DNA of 18,397 bases from Gryganskiella cystojenkinii (taxonomy: Eukaryota; Mortierellomycota; Mortierellomycetes; Mortierellales; Mortierellaceae): positions 1-18,397 of the forward strand of contig JAAAIG010000772.1 of NCBI GenBank assembly GCA_015852425.1, read 5' to 3'. A model generated the notes under the pieces. That model was not told the DNA's origin, made no database searches, and was given only the letters and a program-made list of their open reading frames with translations. Of this stretch, positions 7,931-18,397 are shown piece after piece (the stretch's first letter is position 1; every line of letters begins with the position of its first letter). The translations under genes and the position numbers were made by a program.

Positions 7931-9424
7931 ATGACCCCTGCAGTTCCTCCCGAGGTCGCGTACGACGTGCAAAACATCCACAGTGCCTTGGAATCGACCG
8001 TTCCTGACGAACAAGCCCTTGTCAACATCATTGGTATGTATCTTTTTCCTGTTCCCGAGAATTCACGAAAAAATTTCTACCCTACTTCTCGCCTGGTGGC
8101 CGACCGACGAAAAACAAACTCTAACCATCAATTGCCCATCGATTAGGCCGTCGCGAGAACCAACAGTTGTTGGTCATTGCTCGTCAGTACCGTGTCTCTT
8201 ATGGAGTCGACCTTCCCTCGGAGCTCGACAGACGTATCATTGGAAGCGTGGGATCCCTTTTGGCGCATGCCTGTCAGCACAAGGTTCTGGCCGAGGTCTC
8301 TTACATCCAGACCGCCGGCAGGACCAACCGTACCTACGAATCCTTGAGAAAGAAGGACACTCCTGTCCAGGTCTTTTGCGAGGTAAGAATATCTCGACCT
8401 CACAATTTTCGTCATTTGCTTTTCTCTCTCTTTGGTTTCGATCATGTGAGCAAAAGTAAAAAATAATGGGTTCCCTGAATAACATAAAACATATGTGTTT
8501 CTTCTTCTTTATTATTGGTATGATTGATTCCGATCCATGCTCTCAAAGATGTTGCTGGGAAGGACACCTGTGGAACTTCGTGAGCTCCAAGAGGCTTTCA
8601 CCGCGGTCCACAAGTCGGATCTGAAGCAGCATGTTGCCTCTCACTCGCCTGACGAGATCGTCAAAAACTTTTTCCTCACTGTTCTCCAGGTAAAAACAAT
8701 AGCAAGTATTTGCGAGATAATTTTTTTGCTTTCTATTTTACTGAGTAGCACGTTCCTAACATATACTTTCGTCATGCAAACTTTTCTTTGCATATAGGAC
8801 AGAGAAGATAAGCCATTGGAGGATAAGGAAGGCGCGATTGAAAAGTTCCACACACTGTTGCAGGCCCAGGATGTGAACGCACTTTTGACCTATGTCGCCA
8901 ACTCGACGACGGCTCAACTCCATGATCTCGTTCGGTCCTACAACGCCCATTACCTGAACAATCATGTTGTCTCGACCATTCAAAAGACCTTCAAGCACAA
9001 GGGCGAGCACGTCGAAATCCTGCTCTTTGCGGTCATGCAGGCCGCGGACCCTGCGCGCCATGTCTCCTTGTTGCTGGAGGAATCCATGGCTGGTTTGGGC
9101 ACGAACGAGGATCAACTCTCGCGATTGGTGATCCGGAACAGAGGCAAAGTCATGGACAAGGTTAAAGCTGCGTACCATGTCGATTATGGTCGTACCTTGG
9201 CCGATCGCGTTCGAGTAAGTTATCTTTTTTTCCCTCAAAAAAGAAGTTGATGATATGAAGGGGCAGCCTCCTCTTTTTATCCAGGGTTCCAAGTAGAACA
9301 CGCTTCGAATCTAACGCATATTCATATCTTGTATGTTTTTTTTGTGTGCATGTGCGTGTCATAGGGCGATACCTCGGGATTGTACAGCCATTTGGTCTGC
9401 CATCTTATCAACCAGACCATTTAA
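7931..9424 (+). CDS. Annexin
   Basis: Annexins are soluble proteins that bind acidic phospholipid membranes in a Ca2+-dependent way. Five exons: 7931-8033, 8147-8382, 8549-8689, 8798-9214 and 9365-9424. All junctions are GT-AG and in phase, giving 318 aa, the usual length of a four-repeat annexin core with a short N-terminus. The fourth repeat is clear: GLGTNEDQL at residues 259-267, a 38-residue gap, then GDTSGLYSHLVCHLI near the C-terminus. This fits the type II Ca2+ site GxGT-(38-40)-D/E, with Asp at about 301. Repeats 1-3 keep the helical pattern (for example LVIARQYRVSYGVDL and LHDLVRSYNAHYL) but lack GxGT, having ESTV in repeat 1 and AGRT in repeat 2. The protein may therefore bind Ca2+ at one site only. 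The last exon is just 60 bases. A pyrimidine-rich tract directly precedes the ATG. Confidence 0.93.
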
Positions 9425-10351
9425 AAAGAAGACGAAAAGGAAAGCTGTAATATTATTACGCGATGCATCCCGCGAGGTTTTGTTTTCCGTAGGAAAAGAT
9501 GGAAAAACAATAAAGTAAAAATAAATTGAAAGAATTTCAGGAAACGGTGGTTTTTGTCTACGTTTGTGCCAAGGATCGGACGCCACGTTCAAGAAAAATA
9601 GAGTCGTCCAGAGATGTTCCTGTCACTATTGTCCGTGAGAATAATGACTCTTCCGATTGGAATGTATTCTCACCGAGAATTCTCCAAACATAGAAAGGAT
9701 CATGTCCGAGTGTGTCCCGGGCGGAGAAAGAAATAGGCTTTGCTGGCCCCCATCCTTCGTATCAAATGAATAATTCTGTCCAAACAGGGTGAGGGGCTCC
9801 CACAAGCCACTCTCAAGAAGAGAGAGAAAGATCTTTTTCCTTTGCAGATGTGAGATCCTTCCATCTCTTCCAAACTCTGTCGCGCAAAAGAAAAAATTAG
9901 CGCTTATTCTCCTGTAATGTCTAATTGTCACACACCCTGGCAACCGACAAAAAAAAAAAGTCTTTCAAACAGGCCAGGAAAGGCAAAGAATGGAGAACAA
10001 AGACGGGATTATGCTCCCTGCTCGACGTGGGAGAGTTGAGCTTGTCTCCCGTTTTGATTGTTGAGACCGTTTCCCAGATGCCATCCGATTTAGCCGAGAG
10101 GGTGCCGATAAGAGAGGATTTCAAATTGAACAGCACAAGCAAAAAAAAAAGGGTACAAAAGGGCAGGGGAGGGGGCCGTTCTTTTTCTCTCTCCCTTTTT
10201 CTTCTTCCCCCTAGCCTGCGTCCTGTTCTGTTTCACGGTTGATCCTTTTGTGAATCTTTCAAAACAGACATTCAAACGTTCTTCATCACATTGCCCCCGT
10301 TCCTTCTCCAAATACATTCCCTCTCATTACTTATTTTCATTTCGGACTCCA
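9425..10351. other. Intergenic region between annexin and metal transporter genes
   Basis: About 930 bases with the annexin 3' untranslated region at the left and the transporter promoter at the right. The last 250 bases include an A-run (10141-10150), a G-rich patch, and C/T-rich tracts at about 10180-10215 and 10290-10350 before the ATG. No convincing ORF or RNA gene is visible. Confidence 0.65.
9509..9525 (+). terminator. Two candidate poly(A) signals of the annexin gene
   Basis: AATAAA occurs at 9509-9514 and again at 9520-9525, about 85 and 95 bases after the annexin stop codon. Position and close pairing make them likely 3'-end signals for that transcript. Confidence 0.5.
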
Positions 10352-12450
10352 ATGGAACTGCCCATGACGAATGTGAGGCCCGCTGCGTCTTCTCCTGCAC
10401 TGTCGCACAGGTCACTCTCCAACAATGACAACAGCTCAAACAACCACAGTGTACTAGATATCGATAACGGCACTGGTGTCGGTACAGCGTCAGGTTCTCG
10501 CCGACCTAACTACAACAACAACTCTTCTTCAGTAACCATTCACACCGCTCAGTCTGCCTCCTCTGCCTTGGAGATCGTTTCCCCTGTGAGCCTCTCCATC
10601 GACACAAAAGAGCCAACCCTGAGAGGTTTACCCTCACCTGAACCCTCCCCAGATTTCTATGAATCCAAGGATCCCATGTCCCTCGGCTCGAAACGCATGT
10701 CTGAGGAACAGATTCGAGCCATCCAATCCTCAAAGCAGGTCAAGAATTTTTACCGAGAACAAAATGAACTCATCACTGATCTCCTCGACCCTCCCGAGAG
10801 CCGTGAGGGTCATGCTGAGCAAGAGGAACGTAACCAGACCAAGGCAAGTTTGTTTGTTTGTTATTGTTTTTGTCCGTTCTCTCCTCGTGTCACTGGTACT
10901 ACGCTGGTTTGGCTTCATCTTCGACATTGGCTGTGTTTGTACCAGAGCGCAGCTTGCAGTCCTAGTCGATAATTAACCTGTCCTGCATTTTCTACCCTGA
11001 CGGCCAATGACAGCTCAAGATCGCCATTTATGGATCTGTGGGCGTTAACGTTCTTCTCTTTTTGTTGCAGCTGTACGCTGCCATCTCGTCAAAGTCGCTT
11101 TCGCTCTTTGCCACCATGGCCGATTCTTTTATGGATCTGTTGTCAGGTGTAATTTTAATGTATGCTGCTCGAGTTTCAACCAAGAGCAACTGGTTCAAGT
11201 ACCCATCTGTAAGTCCCATTGAGAGTGAAAATTGTTTGATCTTTCGTTGTTTACGAGTGTGCCTTGAATTCTCAATTCATGCCTAAACCATTTATTCTCG
11301 ATGTCTCCCTATTTTCCTAGGGCAAGTCGCGTATGGAGACTGCAGGTACAATTGTCTTTGCGTCGCTCATGGCTACGGTTTCACTTCAGCTCATTGTAAG
11401 TCCGCAACATTGTGTCGATGAAACACTTCTTTGGAAGACACAGCGCACCGAACCTTCGTTCGTATAAGAGAGACGTAGGACCAAAAACAAGTACTTATCG
11501 TTTTTTATTATTGTCTTCACTCTTGGCTAGATCGAGTCCGTCAGAACATTGATTGGTGGTGATGAGAAGCCTCCTATGCCCAACACTCTCGCGATCACCT
11601 TCGTCAGCATTGCTCTTGGAAGCAAGCTTGGTCTCTACCTCTACTGCAGGGCTCTGTCGCAATACAACACTGCAGATATCTTGGCGACAGACCACCGCAA
11701 CGACTTATTGGTCAACGGTTTTGGTCTGGCGGCTTCTTTGCTCAGTCGTTACTGCTGGTGGTTGGATCCTGCTGGTGCCATCTTGGTCTCGTTGATCATT
11801 CTTCGTTCTTGGGTCTGGACTGCCTATGGTAAACCGAGATCGCTTCTTGTTTTCAGTTCAAACCTAGTGAGGGGACCTCCTGATGGTCGTTATATCATCG
11901 TGCAGGATTCTAATGTCTTGCGCTCCATGTTTTTTTTCTCCTGTTTCATTCTTTTAGAGCAAATCCAGCTTATCGTTGGCAAGACTGCTGATCCCGCGTT
12001 CTTGAAGAAGTTGACCTATATCGGTGAGGTTTTGCCTGGAACTGTTCTCGATTGTCATGGAGTGAGTTGATAACGAGCGCCGCATGCTTAACCTGTTTTT
12101 TTTTGGTTCTTGTTCAAATAGCGTTGACTCACCACCGCAAGATCTTGCAGGTTGATACATGCACTGCATACCATGCCGGCAACAACTTGTTTGTCGAGGT
12201 TGATGTAGTTATGGCACCAGACACGCCCTTGATCGAGAGTCACGATATCAGTGAGAGTCTTCAGGTAAAAGCATGAACCCGAGCAATAATCAAAATCAAA
12301 TGTCGCACTCAGATAGGACTCGCACATTTACATCATTTGTACCTCCATTCTATATAGATCAAACTAGAGGCACTCCCCAACGTCGAGCGTGCATTCGTCC
12401 ATGTCGACTATGAGACTTCCCACGCGCCAGAGCATCGCAAGTCCAAATAA
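10352..12450 (+). CDS. Cation diffusion facilitator transporter, Mn2+-type
   Basis: A membrane proton/metal antiporter of the CDF family, which moves divalent metal out of the cytosol into vacuole, Golgi or medium. Seven exons: 10352-10843, 11014-11208, 11321-11395, 11531-11828, 11958-12023, 12122-12264 and 12358-12450. These give 453 aa. Residues 1-130 are a Ser/Asn/Pro-rich, probably disordered N-terminus. A conserved fungal block follows (KQVKNFYREQNELI), then the transmembrane domain and a C-terminal cytosolic CDF domain ending in ERAFVHVDYETSHAPEH. The metal-site motifs are DSFMD (201-205, TM2) and DHRND (308-312, TM5). The DxxxD form at both places is the signature of the Mn subgroup; Zn transporters have HxxxD/DxxxD. 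No His-rich loop is present. Intron 1 starts with GC, not GT. Intron 4 is 129 bases with no in-frame stop. The ATG at 10352 was chosen because the frame upstream has no other ATG. Substrate is inferred from motifs only. Confidence 0.93.
10844..11013 (+). other. GC-AG intron in the CDF transporter gene
   Basis: The exon 1/intron boundary reads AAG|GCAAGT and the acceptor reads GACAG|CTCAAG. This joins NQTK to LKIAIYGS in frame, as fungal relatives of the family lead one to expect. AG|GCAAGT is the well-known consensus of the minor GC-AG class spliced by the ordinary spliceosome. The nearby GT dinucleotides give a wrong phase or weak donors. Confidence 0.75.
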
Positions 12451-12825
12451 GTGGTTCCCTCATAGCTCTTTTGAACATTTGTAATTTAAACATCTATTTT
12501 AGTTGCATTTTGGTGGCAAAACGGTCACTCTGTGGCTTGTCCGACATTTACATTGAAAGAGAGCGCGAGGAGAAAGAGGAAAACAAAAACATTTCATTTG
12601 TCCAAAAACGCGTCCCTGAAAACATGAAGGGAGAAGGGGAGTGCACTCGAACAAAACAGTCTTTTGGTCAAGGCAAAGAAAGGGACTGTCAGTCAACTCT
12701 GAAAGTTTGTTCACAGAAACGACCTCTCGGGCGAACAAATCGAGTCTCTGCTCTCGCTCTCATTCAGTCATCTTTTCTCCCTTGTTCATTTCATTCCACT
12801 CCCACATCCACTCCTCATCTCAACC
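12451..12825. promoter_or_regulatory. MCM3 promoter / transporter 3' flank
   Basis: Only 375 bases separate the transporter stop codon from the MCM3 ATG, and both genes run in the same direction. The right half is C/T-rich (about 12745-12820), ending in CAACCATGG, a good initiation context. It includes an ACGCGT box. Nothing else is recognised. Confidence 0.6.
12608..12613. promoter_or_regulatory. MluI cell-cycle box (MCB), ACGCGT, upstream of MCM3
   Basis: A perfect ACGCGT with flanking A-run (AAAAACGCGT) lies 213 bases before the MCM3 ATG. MCB elements are bound by MBF (Mbp1-Swi6, or Cdc10 complexes) and drive G1/S transcription of replication genes in yeasts. Two other ACGCGT copies exist in the window (6763 and inside MCM3 exon 7), so the motif alone is not rare. 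Confidence 0.45.
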
Positions 12826-16050
<3,225 letters not shown>

Positions 16051-16209
16051 AAAAAGGCAGTTCGTTAGGTAGTTTGGAAGCAAAAAAAGAGCAAGAGATT
16101 CAAATAAGCATCATATGTAATTAATCAAAAAAAAAAACGTAAACTGTGTTTTAATGCTGAAGAGGGAATGCGAGGGATGCAATTGTCTATTATGGTGATT
16201 TCTCAACGT
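16051..16209. other. Convergent 3' ends of MCM3 and the mitochondrial membrane protein gene
   Basis: Stop codons of the two convergent genes are only 159 bases apart. The gap is A-rich, with runs at 16051, 16082 and about 16128, and includes TAATTAAT near 16118. No canonical AATAAA is seen for MCM3; AAATAAG near 16102 is the closest variant. The two transcripts probably overlap at their 3' ends. Confidence 0.5.
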
Positions 16210-17397
16210 CTATTGGAATCGAGCGAGGGCTTTCTTGGGCAAGAGTCGACCCCACATGCGAAGAACAACCATTTTGAAGTAAGGGCGACGACCTGCAATG
16301 GTGGCCACCGTGAGGAGGACACAGCTGTAGAGAGGCAGAGTTGTGCAGAGGTAAGCGATCCTGAATGACCAAGGACCTTCTGACATGGAACCTTCGAGCT
16401 TAAAGACTTCCTTGAGAACAGGCTTGACGACCATGACAGTTGAGCTTCCAGTGACAGCAAAGACGCCCTATTTGGAGGGAAAAGATTAAACGAAAGACGG
16501 CAAAAAAAAAAAAAGGGTGGTCGAGAGCACGATTAGTGTTTTCCCTGAGAAAAGAGACCACATGCAACTTTCTTTATGTTACACAAATTGTTCTTTGATC
16601 GCCAAAAGCCCTTTTTTCGATTTGATGATGATGAATCACATCAGAGAAGAGATCCTTTTTTCAAAGGGTCCTTTTGTTGATGTCAAAAAAAAATATATAC
16701 AAAAAATCGAACATCAATCCCCTCTCGTCTGTTTCCTGGCATTATTTTCTTGATGCAAAGTCCTACTCCTTATTTCAAGGGTAGAAAGACAGCCATCGGA
16801 TTGCTACAAGTCCCGAGAGCGACGTAGTCGATCTATAAACGCAATTGTTCAAGTTTGTTTTTGTTACTTTACCATGATGATGGTCCATTCCTTCCACCAG
16901 TTGTAACTGAAACGAACTCGGGTCATTTCCTCATGAAAGGTCAAAGGAATGGAAGGAGACGAGGCAGTGTGGTGAGTAGCGGCAGCTGTTGCAGTGACAG
17001 TAGCAGAGTCCTGCGTCAAGACCTTGGCAGCATGACTGCTGGCAGTAGTAGACGAAGAAGAGGACGGAGAGGAAGACGAAGTGTAGGCTCGGGAAGAAGA
17101 TGTCTTTGACCCTGACTTGGTATTGAATAATGAAATTGAGGGTCGGTTTTCTGCTCTCGAGGTAAAAAATGACCGGGTATGAAGAGAAGAAGAAGAGGTG
17201 GTAGAAGTGTGGGGAATGGAGTTGATTAATTTAGATCTTGACCGTTGGGCAAGATTTGATTGTTGTGCGAGGACGGAATGAAACGGAGAAGAGAAAGAAG
17301 AAGTAAGGATGCGTCGGCTTGAAGAAGCGAGCGTGGAGAAAGAGGAGGCAGAAGAAGGGGAGACCCTCAGGAAGGGGGCAGCAGCATGGGCAAACAT
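16210..17397 (-). CDS. Probable mitochondrial membrane protein with DUF6787-like domain
   Basis: Two exons on the minus strand: 17397-16873 and 16467-16210. They are joined in phase 0 through a GT-AG intron of 405 bases, giving 260 aa. Residues 1 to about 150 are rich in Ser, Ala, Thr and Arg with hardly any acidic residues at the start (MFAHAAAPFLRVSPSSASS), which fits a mitochondrial targeting sequence and a disordered linker. The C-terminal 110 residues hold FSYNWWKEWTIIM-GVFAVTGSS, a membrane segment at about 169-191, LEGSMSEGPWSFRI, a second membrane segment at about 210-234, and a basic tail (RRPYFKMVVLRMWGRLLPKK). The pattern (W...I, FAxTGSS, KP, GPW, then a membrane segment, G..P.F, MW.R) resembles small bacterial membrane proteins filed as DUF6787. 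That match is from memory and tentative. The role is unknown. The intron is the longest in the window and may hide an alternative terminal exon. Confidence 0.75.
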
Positions 17398-17514
17398 TGA
17401 GGGAACTTGAATTTAAAAGCCTGCAGGCTGGGAAGTAATGAATGGGAAAAAAGTAAAGGGTCTTTTTGTGGGAACCGTTTGGTGTCCCTCTCGAAATTGA
17501 AGACATACAAAATC

Positions 17515-17522
17515 TCACGTGA
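17515..17522. promoter_or_regulatory. Palindromic E-box TCACGTGA
   Basis: An 8-base perfect palindrome containing CACGTG lies 118 bases upstream of the ATG of the minus-strand mitochondrial protein gene. Basic helix-loop-helix factors such as Cbf1, Pho4 and USF-like proteins bind this core. Its closeness to the start codon is the support; no factor can be named. Confidence 0.4.
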
Positions 17523-18134
17523 TGACATGATCTAATCTCCGTGCTGCGCAAGATTATTTGTAGTCTTCCAGCGCACGAGAAATTTGGTTCTTCCTTTTTT
17601 GCAGCCACAGACTAAATCAACCATGTCCAGAGTGCGTGAGCCAAATCCATCGACGAAGTGAATCTTTTTTGTATCCATCCATCCGTTTCGACAAACAACG
17701 ATCTGGGCTTTTTACGGATCAGGAGTCGCCATCGTTAGTGCTTTTTTCGTATCGAGGTCATCCACTCTTGAGATCAAGGATGCCATCAACCATCATGGAT
17801 TAATCTTCGTGATGAAATTCACTCGGATCGCAAGGCGATGAGAACTCGAGATTCTACGATTCTTTTGCCAATCAGCGATCCCGCACCTGGAATCCGCCAT
17901 CTGATTCGACTATTTGTTTGTATTCTTACAGCAGATCACTCAATCAGTGCGGAACTGGGCAGCATAGTGGTGATCTCTGGCATCTGGTGGTCAAAGACGG
18001 AGGATATGACTCAACAGCCGAAATGGAAAGGAAGACGGGCGGGAGATTACCTTTCATCCCATGGCGTTAGTCTGATTCATCACTGCTCGAGTCTATTTGA
18101 ACTCTGCAGGGATATTCAGGGGCTATGCCAGTGA

Positions 18135-18197
18135 CAGGACACTGGGGAACAGACAGTTTTCAGGACAGGATGGCGCTTATCAGGACCAGGACAGGAC
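18135..18197. repeat. Cluster of CAGGAC short repeats
   Basis: CAGGAC or CAGGA occurs at 18135, 18161, 18166, 18181, 18187 and 18192, six copies within 63 bases, partly overlapping as CAGGACAGGA. It is a small degenerate direct-repeat cluster with no known role. Confidence 0.7.
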
Positions 18198-18228
18198 TTT
18201 CTATTGCACCCTTCCTCCTCTATCCCCC

Positions 18229-18252
18229 TTCCTATCCACCTTCCTATCCACC
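18229..18252. repeat. 12-bp perfect tandem duplication
   Basis: TTCCTATCCACC is repeated twice without a break (18229-18240 and 18241-18252) within a longer pyrimidine-rich tract. A (TC)n run follows at about 18287-18299. Confidence 0.85.
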
Positions 18253-18397
18253 TCAAAAATTTGACCAGTATCTTACTTGGTTCGTTTCTCTCTCTCTCTA
18301 CCCTCTCAATTTGGTTTACTTTGGAAACCTATTGTTCATCTACAATAGCTTCACGAGTACCAATTGGTCGGTCGCCATCTCCCCACCGAGAAGGATG

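Larger units (their letters stand above)
17398..18397. other. Intergenic region, 1 kb, promoter of the minus-strand gene and right edge
   Basis: The left part must be the promoter of the minus-strand gene and holds a TCACGTGA palindrome. A 98-codon ATG frame (17838-18134) exists but has no recognisable features and is probably chance. From 18135 the sequence is built of CAGGAC-type short repeats, a 12-base tandem repeat and C/T runs. The last three bases are ATG after a C/T-rich tract, so another plus-strand gene could begin here; that cannot be tested within the window. Confidence 0.55.

Noticed and set aside
8756..9301. Minus-strand 181-codon frame
   Set aside because: Antisense shadow of annexin exon 4 and its flanking introns.
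17838..18134. 98-codon ATG frame upstream of the mitochondrial protein gene
   Set aside because: No recognisable domain, no supporting splice or promoter pattern, and a length within chance expectation.

Overview
The window looks like a piece of nuclear DNA from an early-diverging fungus. Short spliceosomal introns (about 93-184 bases, one of 405) interrupt five of the six clear genes. Splice sites are GTAAGT/GTATGT...TAG/CAG, start codons follow pyrimidine-rich promoters, and an array of 28-residue ribonuclease-inhibitor-like LRRs sits at the left edge. This combination suggests Mortierellomycota or Mucoromycota. That placement is inferred from gene style, not from a marker gene.

Layout, left to right. 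(1) 2-1666 (+): the 3' end of a long intronless LRR gene, with at least 18 tandem repeats of 84 bases; its start lies outside the window. (2) 1667-3595: about 1.9 kb with no recognisable gene, holding one unidentified 117-codon ORF. (3) 6225-3596 (-): glutamate-cysteine ligase catalytic subunit, the first enzyme of glutathione synthesis, five exons, 667 aa. (4) 6226-7930: a 1.7 kb divergent promoter region carrying a Yap1-type TTACTAA near the ligase gene. (5) 7931-9424 (+): annexin, five exons, 318 aa, with one textbook Ca2+ site. (6) 10352-12450 (+): cation diffusion facilitator of the Mn-type (DxxxD/DxxxD), seven exons, 453 aa, apparently with a GC-AG first intron. (7) 12826-16050 (+): MCM3 replicative helicase subunit, seven exons, 842 aa, with an MluI cell-cycle box in its promoter. 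(8) 17397-16210 (-): a two-exon gene for a probable mitochondrial membrane protein whose C-terminal domain resembles bacterial DUF6787. (9) 17398-18397: intergenic sequence with small direct repeats.

Exon structures were derived by hand: each junction was checked for splice consensus, reading phase and family continuity, and all five spliced models close in frame. The genes form no operon or cluster. They are conserved housekeeping or stress functions (glutathione synthesis, metal transport, membrane binding, DNA replication, a mitochondrial protein) beside one lineage-expanded LRR gene. I see no tRNA, rRNA, CRISPR array, complete transposon or evident new multi-gene system. The points most worth a second look are the LRR block duplication, the GC-AG intron and in-frame intron of the transporter, a 22-base perfect palindrome in a ligase intron, the possible alternative last exon of the mitochondrial protein gene, and the promoter motifs.
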